From Salticus scenicus (lineage: Eukaryota; Arthropoda; Arachnida; Araneae; Salticidae): a stretch of 64,000 nucleotides of DNA. A program made the translations under genes and the position numbers. Shown piece after piece: positions 21,245-33,448 of the stretch (its first letter is position 1; every line of letters starts with the position of its first letter). The stretch spans positions 327,636,527 through 327,700,526 of the forward strand of contig OZ005651.1 of assembly GCA_963930645.1 (NCBI GenBank), given 5' to 3'. The notes below the pieces were generated by a model, which worked only from the letters and a program-made list of their open reading frames with translations, had not been told where the DNA came from and searched no databases.

Positions 21245-21841
21245 TACTTATAGCTGTTAAATTATTGAAAATAAAAAAACTATCATCTAAACACTTATCA
21301 TCAATTACTAAAGCAACACACTTTTCAGGGACATTTGGTGTGATAGTATAATCTAAGTTTTATTTTTGTATTTGTGATTAGTTATAAATTCGTAATTATT
21401 TTTTTCTTTTAATTCTATTTTATGAAAATTTTCCTTTTGTCCTATGTATTATTATTATTCGGATTTTTTTTTTTTTTTCAAGACGCGTTTTCTTTTTAGG
21501 TTAGACCGCCGAAAAGCTCGCTTTCGCATGCCGCTGGTGTAAGATTGCTATTCGGAACACGATGCGGAATGGCGCCGTCTTGGCGATTTTCGAAATTTCG
21601 CCAAGCGGCAGCCAAAAGTAAACTTTCACCTGTAAAGCAATACGTCACATCCCGCGCTGGCGCGGGATCGGCAGCGAACGTGTTAATCCAATTATCCGAA
21701 TGAACTAAAAAATACGGCATTAGCTAGATTTTTTCCTGATTAATAAGTGTGACACTTTTAGTAGCTGTCTGTTGAACGGTGCAGATTTTTATAGCGAACT
21801 AAATATCCAGGCAAACAAACAATCAGCTTCATATATATAGA

Positions 21842-23067
21842 CGAAATGGAAATTAGTTTGGGGTCACCAAAAATCACACCGAACCCACTGCATATGTGAA
21901 ACGTGTTGGGATTTCTGAAAAGTCTGAAACACGTGTTCAATTAATTTGAGGGAGGGGGGGGGAGAGAATTTCACTTAATTTAAAAAACGGGCCGTCGCTG
22001 GACTATGCCTGAAACACAATATAGCATAAATCTGGTTCTCCAGGAAACTGTTTCAACGATTTTGATAAGAAATTATAGTTAGAGGTTTGATATGGTAATT
22101 TGATTTGAATTTTCCTTTTCTCCAGGAAAATTGACTTTCAGTGGTAACCCGCGCTCCACCCTTGGCAAAAAATATATAAGAAATATAATTGACTAAAAGA
22201 AATCGCTGTAACTATACTACTATAGATTTTTATAATCAGACTGAGTGAACTCGGTCATCCAGGTACTTATTAAGAACAAATCGAGCAATGTACATTTCTA
22301 GAATAAGTCTGTATTCTTTTTTTTTTTTTTTTTGAAATCCTGATAAATATTTCCCAAAACTTTAATTAATATAGTTTTAACAAACAAAACACTAGAATCG
22401 CACGAATTCTTTCAAATTTAAAATAATGTTTTTAAAATAAAACTTATTATATCAGAAAGAAAAATGAAAAAAAAATACACTAGTTTTTGATATGAAATTT
22501 TAACTTCATCACAATATATTTTTAAACAAAAAAAAAAAAAAAAAACGTGGTGTGGGCACAGAGGATAAAGCATTTGGAAATGTTAAGATTTGACTTGTCT
22601 AATTCAAAGTAACATGAAAGGTGTTGTAATTAGTATAATTCCTTCGCAGATAATAAAATCAGATATCTGTGTACATCCTACTCTTAAGGCATTTCTACCT
22701 GTTTGCCTAGCTCATGTCTGATTCTTTAAGACATTTCCAACCCCAATAATTCCATAACAAGTGGAACATTTGATAAAGCAGCTGTTGATCAATAGTATCA
22801 GAGTAAAGTCGATGATGCATAAACTGAGTTAATTCTGCGTGACTTAACCATTAAAGTACATTAAGCAATACATGAAATATCACTCTTTCTAAAACTATGG
22901 TGCAAATATTGCCTAATTTAATGTGAATTTGTAGCTTATGAAGCAGTGTCGTTTTATAGCTGTCGATTGCACAATCACATAAAAGAAAATAAAAGAAGCC
23001 TCATTAATACACAAAAGTTCTTTTGTACACGCTTAAAATAGTACAGAATAACAAAAACATTCTTTGA

Positions 23068-23103
<36 letters not shown>

Positions 23104-24841
23104 ATTCTTTCGTGATAAAGTAACCAGATATTGTTATCGTCACTGATATTTCTTTGACAAAAGGCTTGAAAACATGTGATATATGCCAAAATTTAAATAA
23201 AAACTTAATAAATTGAGAAATGTCTATTTTATTTTATTTTATTTTTATTCGAACTCTTGAAGAAAAACTAATTTATTCGAATACATATTTCTTTTTTAGC
23301 ATTTAATACAGTACGGATTTTGAACAATATAATTTTAATATGTCTACATACCATAATTCATCATGGTGAGTAACAAGAGACTATTGGTGTCACTTTTTCT
23401 TTAAAAATAAGCTTGAAAGCAAGCAGAATGCGCCAAAGTTAAAGGAAACGAATATGCTACATATTGCATGTATATATATATTAAAAAGGAATAAAAATTG
23501 AAAAGTTAAAAAACAATAATTATTAAAATAAATAATATAAAGGCAAAAAATTCATTTACTTAGTGCGCAAAAATGCAGCAAAATAGAAGATGCGTAAACA
23601 AAATAATAATGTAAAAGTTAATGAATGGTGGCAAAAAGTTTTAGAAACTTAAAAATGAATGTAGTCAAATAATAATAATTAACCCAAAAAACATTGAGGC
23701 TTTCGTCAAAGAAACCCTTTTATGCAGATAAAATTATTAAGATGTTTCAAAGCTACTACTGAAAACAAAATGTAGCTTACCCCCCCACCCCCCACCCCCT
23801 ACATACCTTACCATGGGAAAAGAACCCAACCACTGCAGTTCAGAATAAATTAAAAAAGAAAGAAAGAAAGAAAGAAATCAGATACAAAAGGGAAAAAGTT
23901 AAGTACACCTTAATTTATATAAATAATAACTACAGATTTTTAAGAGTTACGAATGGCAGTTAAAACGTAAGACGGATAACCATTTAATTTTTCAGCATCG
24001 AATAAACGTCGAAATGCCTCTTCAAATTACCTCAATTGTTGCAAATTCTTCTAATCCAAGCAATTAATGATTTTTTTTTTTTCATATTTAACCATTATAA
24101 TCAGTTAAATTAATAACCTTAAAATAGAAATCTAACATTTTATTATAAAAACTAATAGTCCAAGATTTAATGAGCTGACCTTTTAAACCCAAAAAAGATA
24201 TTAAACCTTCATTATTAATGTATTTTAAAATTACACCCTTAAGATAATATCAGTAGAATACTTAAAAAAATTACCATAATTAAACACCATAAGATCATCG
24301 GTAAATCTAAAGAATTTTATATTAGAACTAAATAATTATTTCTCTTAAATATATAAAGATATATTGGCATGGCAAAGGCGCTCGAAAATCAAGTTCCCAT
24401 GGAAATGCCCTTAATTTGTAAAAAGTATAGTGATTACCTTTACAGAAAATATTTTCAAAAATACGAAATTTAACTTAATTCAATAGTTTCTATCACAGTC
24501 TAAAATTGAACAATTTTTTTCTTATACTTTATAAAAATAAATAATGTAATAATGAGGGATATTCCTAATAAATTTTTAAAGTCAAAATTGTTAATCTAAT
24601 AGATCTTAGAATTATTAATATTAATATCAACTAAAACTGGAGTATTGTTATTAAGTATAAAACAGCTTTCAGATTTATAAATAACATCAAGCATTCTATT
24701 TTTAATGGTTTCTACTGACATTCATTCTAAAGATTTCATTTTTAAACACACTAGTAATGAAAGTTTAATACCTTTTTTGGATTTTAAAATCAGGTTGTTT
24801 AATAAATCTTAGATTATATACGATAAAAGTTTAGATTTAGC
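21842..24841. other. AT-rich intergenic sequence
   Basis: It holds a G run at about 21950-21962, A/T runs, an (AT)13 microsatellite at 23072-23098, a C-rich run near 23780-23807 and (AAAG)n at 23852-23877. No gene or recognised transposon was found. Confidence 0.6.
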
Positions 24842-25500
24842 ATGGATGAGTCCATACTTTTGTCAGCGAAGAGGTCGCCCAAAAAATCAGCGAAAGCAAT
24901 TCAAGCTGGTTTACCACAATATGTTAATTTCCCTAGCCAAAGGACGATCGCCAGGAGGCTATTCAATGCAAATTTAAAGTCCAAGAAGCCTAAATTGTCT
25001 CCCAAGAATTTTGCTGACAGACTGACATTTTGTAAAAAGGAACAGAGTTAGACTGCGGAGCAGTGGAAATATTTGATGTTTTCAGAGAACTCAAGTACTG
25101 CAGTTTTATGCATTTTGTAGAAACATACGACGGCCTCCCAATAAAAAAGACTGTCAACGCTACATTATTCCCACCGTGAAAAATGCTGCAACAATCATGA
25201 TCTAGGGAGCCATTTGTACCAAAGGAAGATGTGGATTGTGGTTCATGCCTGAAGCCAAATCAATTAATGGAGCAGTTTATCTCGACGTAGTAAAAGAGAA
25301 GGTACCACAGTTTATGAATATTAACCAGTGCACCCACTTCCAACATCATGCGGTACTATGCAATCAGACTAAAGCTGTTAAGACATGGATTACAAAAATG
25401 GGGTTCAGATCCTTGGGCCGTGACCCGGAAATTCCCCGGATCTGAAACCAATCGAGAACTCTCGGGTAATTTTAAAGCGCAAATTTGCTAAGCGTAACTC
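24842..25500 (+). pseudogene. Tc1-like transposase relic
   Basis: The first frame (24842-25051) carries the second helix-turn-helix region of a Tc1 transposase: KKSAKAIQAGLPQY then SQRTIARRLFNANLKSKKPK. After a stop, WTAEQWKYL follows in the position where the family has WTxEQW before the first catalytic D. Further along, in other frames, come the GAPCH-like second-acid region (here FQHHAVLCNQTKAV, catalytic D lost) and a GNSPDLKPIEN-like block. Several frameshifts and stops make it inactive. No TIRs were identified. Confidence 0.87.
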
Positions 25501-25872
25501 CACTTCACTTTCTGACTTAAGAGACTTTTTAAGTACATATATATGTATATATATATAACGTATAAAATTTTAAATCGTATGAGTTTTAGCATACAAATGA
25601 TACATTATTAATGCCAACTTCATTCAAAAAAATTATTAAATTAAAACCATGATTAGAAAATGAAAGATGAATAAAATATTCACTTAAATATGGTATCACT
25701 CAAAAGGTAAGGTTAATGTACATTGCAGAAAGAAAACTTTCATATGAAGTCAGGAAAGCAGACATAAAATAATTTAATTTTCATCTTTTTTTTTTTTTTT
25801 TTCATTTTATTCACGTAAATTCACGTACTAGCAAAAATTGTTAATTCTGTATTTGCATTTTTTTTTCTTTTT

Positions 25873-25909
<37 letters not shown>

Positions 25910-26090
25910 TCAAACATTCTTTATTATTTGGCTTTGGACAACAGAAGTGGCTATATTTATTTTTTATTAATTTGTTTGTTTTTAAGTTGTTTTATCATTT
26001 GCTAGACAAAATAGCATGTGCAATTTTTTCCCTATTTTTTTTTCCTTTAAACTTCAAAATTTACCTACCATTTATCTTTTGGTTATTTTT
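25501..26090. other. AT-rich spacer with long poly-T
   Basis: Contains a TATATATGTATATATATATA stretch at 25538-25558 and T-rich runs at 25788-25802 and 25860-25905. No gene was seen. Confidence 0.6.
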
Positions 26091-26094
26091 GGTT

Positions 26095-26550
26095 TACCTG
26101 GTTCGCGATTCTTGAGAAATCTGACCGTATCAAAGACCCACTCGGTGGCGCCTGTTGTGGTGCGTTCTTCCCGTTTCAGGACCTATACAACAGCTTATTC
26201 TCTTATAGCTCAAGAAGCTTTACTGAGAATTCTAACTGTGGCAAATTCCTGCATTTCTTTGGCGCCTTATTCCCGTTTTATGATCTGAAACAGCCTGTTC
26301 GCTCACCGTGCAAGCAATTCTTGAAAAATCTCACCGTATTCAACTTCCACTCGGGGGCGCCTGTGACACCTTCTCCCCGTTTTAGAACCTACAACATCTT
26401 GCTCGCTCATACTGCAAATACCTTTGAAAATTCTAAATGTTGCCTTTGAAAATTCTAACTATCCGCTCTGTGGCGACTGCGTCGCCCCTTTGTGTTTTGT
26501 GATGTGAAACAATCTGTTCGTTCTCCGTGAAAGCGAACCTTAAAAATTAA
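26095..26550 (+). repeat. ~105-bp tandem repeat, about 4 units
   Basis: Units contain an AATCTSACCGTATY-type start, CACTCGGKGGCGCCTG and CCCGTTTYAGRACCTA motifs. They are GC-richer than their surroundings and strongly diverged. Confidence 0.7.
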
Positions 26551-27194
26551 TGATTGTGGCAAACCCCCAACCCGGTGTCAGCTACGATCTAATTAACCCT
26601 ATATAAGTAATTTAATCTTAATTAGAATTATAAATATTGAAATTTTAAAATATTAAAGTGCCATCTGACGACAGAGATTTGCGATCGCCACTCTTCAAAT
26701 CCAGTTCAAATAAGTTTTATAATGATATATTACGTTTGAAATTATGCTAATTAGAAGCTGAGATACAAAAGTAATATAAACACTTTTATAAAAAGATTTA
26801 TGTCTGATTTTTGCGTGGTTTTCTTCGAAACTTGCGTAATTCCTGGCTAAATACCCTTAAAAATCCTTAGTATGAAACGTGAATGGAATATCGATATAAT
26901 TCGAAACTCTCAAAATGTAAAAGAAGAAATGTGTTCTGGGTTTTCCGTTGTTTCCTCCTAAACTCCAGTAGGGATTTGAAGGCTTATATCAGTTTAAAAG
27001 TTCGCAAAAAAAGTACTTTAAAATATCTTTGAAATGATGTATTATAAGTAATTTAATCATAATTAGAATTGGAAATATTGAAGCACTATTTGGCGACAGA
27101 TTTGCGACATCTACTCTTCAATTCAAATAAGTTTTAAAGTGATATATTAATTTTGAAATTATGTTGAAAAAAAAAAAAAAAAAGCTTTCTATAT

Positions 27195-27545
27195 TTTAGC
27201 CCTTTCGCTCTTTTTTCCTGCCCCTCCTAATAATTTTACACTTTTGAAAATATCCGCAATCGGTTTCTCGGGCCTTAAAACCTAATAATACCAGTTTCAA
27301 CTAACTCCTTTTTTACATTTTTGCCGCTTCGCACCCCCTTTCCGCCACTGCTAATAATTTTACACTTTTGAAAATATCCGCAATCGATTTATCGGGCCTT
27401 AAAACCTAATAACACCAATTTTAAATACAGTAACTCTTTTTTTACATTTTTGCCTCTTCCCCCTCAACCCCAAGCCAATCCTTATGATTTTACACTTTCA
27501 AAAATATCCACAATCGAATTATCGGGAGTTAAAACCAAATATTAC
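27195..27545 (+). repeat. ~122-bp tandem repeat, 3 units
   Basis: Each unit has TTTTACACTTTTGAAAATAT, CCGCAATCGATTTATCGGG and AAAACCTAATAA. Units start near 27195, 27318 and 27445. Confidence 0.82.
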
Positions 27546-28796
27546 GAAATTTCAACGGCATATCTGAATTTAAAATACTGCAAAATATAAAAGAAAACTT
27601 AATATTACTTAATGTCCTACTTAAATCTTACTGAAAACTTAATGTCTTTTTGTCACGTGAGTCGTGATGAATATAATTCCCAATAAAAATGTAATTTTTT
27701 CATTTATTTACTTATTTTGATGAAAATTGAACTCTAGCTTTATAAAGTTTTGTCTAAGCCGAACATTAATTCCTGTGTACGTATATGAAAATTTGAAAAA
27801 ATTTGAAAATTGAAATTTTTCCCTTCACTATAAAACACGTGACTTCTTAATTGTTTACAATAATTTTCTTTTTCATTGCAGACAGTCGTCTGACAGCTTG
27901 AAATGAAGTGTTCCACCTAAATTTCATACTTTAATTAATTTTAAAAAATCTAATTGTTGTATCTATAAGCCGTTTGGGCTCTTAAATTCGGAAAAATCTC
28001 CCCTTTCATTTGGTACCGAATTCATAACGACCAGATTGATATTTCTAATTTTTTCCCCACTTTTTCTGCTTTTAACTCCGTTAAAATTTTTATGCAATCG
28101 AGGTGAATTCTCAGTCATAGAGATCGCTTTTTGATTAGACATAGGTCGGCGTTTTAATTAATATCCTCGCAAATAATTAAAAATTTTAAATTCTGTTTTC
28201 CCTATCCCCTCGGAAAGACTTTTGGGCATCGGTATGCGAAATTTTGTATTTCTACGTGCAATAGGGGCTGAACGTATAGAAAAACGGATAGACAGACAAA
28301 CCTTTCCTTTTATTAGTATAAATTCATTTTTTAAAGGTTTTTTTTTTTTTTTTTATCATTTGTCTGAAAACGGAATATATTTTATTTTATTTTATTAAAA
28401 CTGTTGACATAATGTTTTGATATTGACAGTGATGTTTGCTATTTAAATTTTTTTTTGGTATCCTAAGACAATATTTTTTCTCTCAAATTCATATTAACCA
28501 TACCTTTCGAATGGTACTACTTCTAATCCCCATCTATTACAATTAGTACGCTAAAAACACACGACAAATTTCACGTTTAGGTATTAATATTAAGTTATAT
28601 ATACCTGCCCAGAAAATAATGAGAGTGAATGTTTTGGGAGAAGCAGAATGCTAAAGGAGCAAAGTTAGCGGGTAGTACAGGTGGTAAGGACAGTCAGCTA
28701 CCTATTCTGGTGGAAGTCAATTGGCCTTGAGCCTTTGTAGATTACAGATCGCTCACGAAGCAGACACATGTTTGAAAGTAGCGTTAGGTTTTTAGA

Positions 28797-29201
28797 ATGC
28801 AGCAGAATATCGAACAGTAATAAAAGGTTTGTGTAAAACTAAACAAATCAGCTACTGAGATGCTTGCCATGTTACAAGAAGCCTATAGAGAGTATTCTTT
28901 AACTAAGAGTCAGGTGCTTAAGTGTCAGAAAACTTTTAAAGATAGAAGACAGGACGTCGATGACGAACAATGTGCTGAGGTTTCTTAAAGTTCTTGAACT
29001 TCAGACAATGTGGCTAAAATTAAGGCGCTTTTGAACTATGATCATTGGATGAGTGTCCGAATGATTGCGGAACTAAATGTGCATCAAATCGTCTTGAAGG
29101 AAATTGAAATGCGAAATATTTGGGCCAAGAACCTTACTCAGTTCACCTCAATCACAGTACAGCCCCGATATGACATTTCCGGATATTTTTCTACTCGTTA
29201 G
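28797..29201 (+). pseudogene. mariner transposase N-terminal relic
   Basis: The frame from ATG 28797 reads KVCVKLNKSATEMLAMLQEA and then the FKDRRQDVDDE block, corresponding to the mariner first helix-turn-helix (FCVKLxKSATETxxMLxEAY) and the WxxRFKxGRxxVxDDxRSGRP linker. Stops at codons 8-9 and two more after the linker break it. SVRMIAELNVHQ matches the second helix-turn-helix. The frame ends at 29199-29201 before any catalytic residue. Confidence 0.87.
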
Positions 29202-29240
29202 GTTAAAATTCAGCTTAAGAAGTTGTTTTAACAGGTTGTT

Positions 29241-29405
29241 TTTAATCGTTTTGATAATATGAAGAACTTGCAGAGAAACGTAACGCGCATTCTGAACAGC
29301 ATTCCAGTTGAAGACTTCCAAGCAGGCATAAATGGGGGCAGAGACGTTAGAAACGGTGTATTGATGCAAGGGGAAGCTGTTTTAAAGAATATTAAATGCC
29401 TGTAA
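29241..29405 (+). pseudogene. mariner transposase C-terminal relic
   Basis: A 54-codon frame with NLQRNVTRILNSIPVEDFQ, the C-terminal helix region of mariner transposases, ends at TAA 29403-29405. It joins the N-terminal relic across a deletion of the DD34D core. Confidence 0.7.
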
Positions 29406-29813
29406 AATTATCTTTAAATAAAGGAATTTTAAGGAATTATTCTCATTACATTCTGGGCAGACCTTGCATATAAAGATTGCCTAATTAGTATATCAGCACG
29501 GAGCATAAATAATAAAGAATTTTGTATATTTTATACTAAATTTTAAAAGGTTCATCTAAAACATTTTTTTTTCTTTTTACGTAAATTCGATACGATGAAT
29601 TAGTCAGTAAGTACAGTCATTTGCAAAAGTTTAAGACCAGTAGCCGATTTTTAGTATTTTAACACCTTTCACCATTAGCGAAGATTATTGCACCATCTCA
29701 TGTGATGATTGCATCAGGCGCATTCCACTTGTATAAATAAAGGTGGCCGGCACGTTTATCGCCAGTTCTTTATTGGATTTTGTCGTAGACAGTGCTGTTG
29801 TGTAATTATTGCA

Positions 29814-30943
29814 ATGGAAAATAAAAAAAAAAACCTTTACTTACTTACTATCAGAAAAAGGTCAGAAATATTGACCCAGCATAAAATTGAATTTTCTAAA
29901 CGTCAAATAAGTTCGAGGGTAAATGTGAGCAAGACAGCTGTGCATCAAGCTATTAGTAATTTTAAAATTTTGGGAAAATTTGTAGAAATTTTAAGAGAAG
30001 CGGTCGCACTAGAAAAACGAGTGCACGTGATGATCATGTCATAAGAAGGATGGTCGTACGAGGTTGGTTGGTTGGTTGATTGGCGTCGTACTAGTGCTGC
30101 GCAATGGGCAATTGGCGACGGTCTGGGACTCACCCCTAGAGGTGGTCCGGAGACATACCATCACAATTTTTATCCTACACGGGATGGTTATACGAGATCC
30201 AATAACATCTTGCAATACGATACAAAAAGCACCAACGTCAGTTTGAGTACTATTTCAAGACGTTGGTTTATCAAAGATTTTGGTTTATCATCCATAAGCC
30301 TGCAAGGAAACCTGGACTTACTGAAAGTATGAAAAAGAAACGACTGACTTTCGCCAGACAATATCAGAATTGGACAGTACAGCAGTGGAGCAGGGACTTA
30401 TTTTTGGATGAGTGATGAGTCAACTTTGCAGCAATTTTCTGCACGTGCTACAAGTGTTCGCCGTCCAAAGGGAAAAACATATGATGAGAGATATACGATT
30501 CAAACTGTTAAACATACTCCAAGCCAGATGATATGGGGTGCAAAGTCTGTGTCCGTTACTGCTAGTCTATATTTTGTGCAACCTAATTTACCGGTACCTT
30601 AATTTGTTACGTGAGAAGTTGAAACTTCACATGCCTGTTCATAAATGTTCAATTTCTATGCATGATGGCGAAGATTGTCATGAAATATCTGAGAGCACAG
30701 AAGATCAAAGGGTTTGACTGGACAGATAACATCCCAGATTTGAATCCAATAGAGAATCGGTGGTGTATTGTGATAAATACAGTCGCCGAAAAGCAACCAT
30801 CCACTGCTACGGCACTTGCTGAAGCAATAAAGCATGTCTGGTGCACAAACATTCCTAAAGTTTACTGCAAGTCTCTTATTTATAGCATGCCTAAGAGGAT
30901 TGCACAATTTATTAAAAACAAAGGAGATCCTACAAAATACTGA
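29814..30943 (+). pseudogene. Tc1 transposase, broken
   Basis: The start is ATG 29814. Domains appear in order: first helix-turn-helix (RQISSRVNVSKTAVHQAISN), a frameshift near 29975, the SINE insertion at 30063-30183, second helix-turn-helix region (STISRRWFIKDFGL), the first catalytic aspartate in SDESTLQQFS (about 30411), and TPSQMIWGA. The second aspartate block MHDG (about 30660) is followed by a deletion of the usual APCH segment. The third block PDLNPIEN (about 30736) leads to SMPKRIAQFIKNKG and stop TGA 30941-30943. At least three frame disruptions make it inactive. Confidence 0.9.
30063..30183 (-). mobile_element. 5'-truncated SINE inside Tc1
   Basis: Antisense copy of the SINE 3' half (GGTTGGTTGG start, GGGCAATTGGCGACGG core). 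It is flanked by ATGGTCGTACGAG (30050-30062) and ATGGTTATACGAG (30184-30196), a 13-bp target duplication with two later changes. It is truncated at almost the same SINE position as 20272-20392. Confidence 0.92.
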
Positions 30944-31075
30944 TTTTAATTACAGTAAATAACCATGTACAGTCTATTTTGTTCTTTTATATGTAAAATA
31001 TATATGTTATTTTTGCGGAAGTCTATTAAATCTGATTTTTCTATGGGTGGTCTTAAACTTTTGCAAATGACTGTA

Positions 31076-33410
31076 AATATCAATGATGTGAATAAAAATA
31101 TTGTTAGTATCTCCTACACATAAAAAAATTACAATTCATTACTTATTACGCTACATAATTTTTAGGATCTATCGAATTACATATTAATTATTATACATGC
31201 TTTGTAAAATATGAGTAATTTATTAAACAAATATTAATAAAATGGATTAACGAAACTTATATTGTTAACAAAACTCCTCACCCCTCACCCCCACGAATAA
31301 AATGTATCATTTATTGTAAAATATCTAAAAAGTAAATTGAGAATGATATTACTTATGGCAAAAACTTTCATACATTTTAAAATAGCTTTAATTGCTATAC
31401 TTATTTTATAAAAAGCGAGATATTTGTTCAAGTTTTGATAAATCGCAAATACGAACATAAAGTTTTAATTAATGTTATTCTTATAGCATATAATTTAATA
31501 TCATCATTTAAATTTTAAATCGAAAGAGACTAATTAATTTTCTTAATTTCTTTAACACTATTCTGGTAGTTATCAACAATTAGGAATGGGCAGTAATATC
31601 TTGAATAAAACAATTTTATTCGGAGAATCCTGAAATTTGATATGGTCAGTACACATAAAAGTAATAATAATAAAAAAAAAAATGTTACTTGTATTTTAAA
31701 TTAAATATATTCTTATAACAATGAGAATTAATTTTGATAGTATTTCTTATATTATATGAAGCGAAATTTTCACAGAATTATTCAGACATTCAGAGCAAAT
31801 GTAATATTTAAAATAATTATGTTTCATTATTATTGTTATGGTGTGAATTCATTAAAAAGAAATCAACATGAATTCCGACTCTTTTAACATAAAAAATAAA
31901 AATTAATACTAAAGTTAATAATAATACTGTAGGTACAGCAATAACAATTAAAAACAGATAATATTTATACTTACAGAAAAACTGTTTTTTATACTAAAAC
32001 AATCACATGATTTCTTATATTAAAATGTACTCATTTAGAAAATTTCCAAACTGGGAGGAAAAAAAAAATAATAATATAAAACGGGAAAACGAATAGAAAT
32101 TAATACTAATGTTGATCCGTCTAACCTGCAGGCATTTAAACTATTCTTATTTAGTTTAATGTCTTAACTACGCATTACAATCGATCTGTGTAAGATTATT
32201 TATGTTTTATTTTGGAATATTTAATTCTTTTTGTTATTGAAAACTACATCGGGGTAAATGTCTAAGAAATCATCAAATTTAGGTTATCAATAAGAATTTC
32301 TCGAAATATATTTAATTAAATCCTGAAAATGACACCAAAAAACACATTTCAACTGGGGACGCATCACGCGGGCCACTCTATGATTGTTACCTAAGGCGGC
32401 ACATGTTCTGTTTTCATAAAGAAGAATATTGCTCAATTTTCAGGAGAAACCTACGCTACTGATAATCTTTTATTTTAAAGAAAATACAGATAGAAATGTT
32501 ATTCTTTGCATGTTGATAGACGGCCATTTTACTGGCCCACTTTTTTAGTATTTAAAAAAGATACATTCAGAAAAAAAAATGTGAGAAAATTTCCTTTTTT
32601 TTTTTTTTTTTTTTTTTTGATACCACTTGACAATTACGGGAAGATATTGCATTTTTCACCTTTGAATGAGTAATTCAGATTTTTAACCCCCGTTTTCGCA
32701 AAAAGTAAAAACAGTAAACTGATAAGATAATTCAAACGATATAGTCTTAATTACAATTTAAAAATTTTATACAATTATCAATGCTTTTGTCTTTTCTTAA
32801 TACATAACTAATTGCTAGATATTTAATCTCGCGTCATCTAACAACATTTCTTGGTTCCTGAATATCACAGACGAATTACTTCTGGATTTCCCAACAGTAA
32901 AAATTTTTCAAGTCCTTTCATTTATTGCTACAAATTTCAATATTCTCTTTACCCATGAAACTAATTTACTACCAAGAGAAAGAAAATATTATCATTTTTA
33001 AATGTTTCTAAATTAATTACATGTATGATAATACACTAAACTGTCTTAACGTTTATTTATTAATACACTTTTATTCATTAAAAAGCTCTAGTTGACATTT
33101 TTACTTTAGTGAAAAAGATATATTTTGTTATCATAAAAATTTCTGATTTTTTACTTTGTAATTTGTTTTATTTATTTATTTATTTATTTTTGCAAGTGAA
33201 AGCTCTAGTTGACATTTTTACTTTAGTGAAAAAGATACATTTTGTTATCACAAAAATTTCTGATTTTTTACTTTGTAATTTGTTTTATTTATTTATTTAT
33301 TTTTGCAAGTGAATTAAGTGAAGGTGTTTAACTTGAAGTTTCACACCAGTATTAAATCTCTTGCTTCTAAATATATAACTTTATATAATAAGTTCAACTA
33401 ACACCTTTCT

Positions 33411-33448
<38 letters not shown>

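Larger units (their letters stand above)
19915..21682. mobile_element. piggyBac-like non-autonomous element, TTAA target
   Basis: Bounded by TTAA (19911-19914 and 21683-21686) with 14-bp identical inverted ends CACGTTCGCTGCCG. The right end adds a perfect subterminal hairpin TCCCGCGC/GCGCGGGA. TTAA duplication and such ends are the hallmark of piggyBac. No transposase frame was found: the 71- and 74-aa ORFs at 19952-20167 and 21496-21720 have no recognisable domain. Two SINEs and a truncated MITE entered it later. The paralogous Helitron unit at 14710-14735 shows the uninterrupted site. Confidence 0.87.
13847..21841 (-). mobile_element. Helitron (minus strand) inflated by nested insertions
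   Basis: Read on the minus strand, the 5' end is TCTATATATATGAAGC (21841 downward) with a TTGTTTGTTTG head. The 3' end is a hairpin ACCTGG-GCAACA-CCGGGT followed by AAATCTG and CTAG at 13850-13847, then T. Hairpin size and the 11-nt spacing to the end equal those of the Helitron at 52800-54476. The segment around 13990-14165 is the reverse complement of that element's interior (GGCACCGAAGTAGCTCGGAC). The original element contained a ~600-bp tandem duplication (14150-14750, then 14760-15074 continued at about 19745-19910 and 21683 onward). Everything between 15075 and 21682 was added later. Confidence 0.72.
26095..28316 (-). mobile_element. Helitron-like remnant with two tandem-repeat sets
   Basis: The right end, read on the minus strand, is TATACTAATAAAAGG followed by GGTTTGTCTGTCTATCCG, the arrangement seen at the other Helitron heads here. 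The 3' end near 26090 is decayed and no hairpin or CTRR is identifiable, so limits are approximate. Two tandem sets lie inside (26095-26550 and 27195-27545), plus a direct repeat pair 26595-26760 and 27035-27165. The 90-aa ORF at 26016-26288 lies in the first set and is not coding. Confidence 0.45.
28604..29462 (+). mobile_element. mariner element, internally deleted
   Basis: Imperfect inverted ends CCTGCCCAGAAAATAATGAG (left) and the complement of CTCATTACATTCTGGGCAG (right). It encloses N- and C-terminal transposase relics but not the catalytic core, and is about 860 bp against roughly 1.3 kb for a full mariner. Confidence 0.8.
29614..31073 (+). mobile_element. Tc1-like transposon with SINE insertion
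   Basis: Flanked by TA (29612-29613, 31074-31075). Ends are CAGTCATTTGCAAAAGTTTA and its complement, an inverted repeat of about 27 bp. At 1460 bp including a 121-bp SINE plus 13-bp TSD, the rest is close to the usual Tc1 length. Confidence 0.93.

Noticed and set aside
33109..33312. 67-aa repeated ORF
   Set aside because: Product of a 117-bp tandem duplication in AT-rich DNA; no domain.
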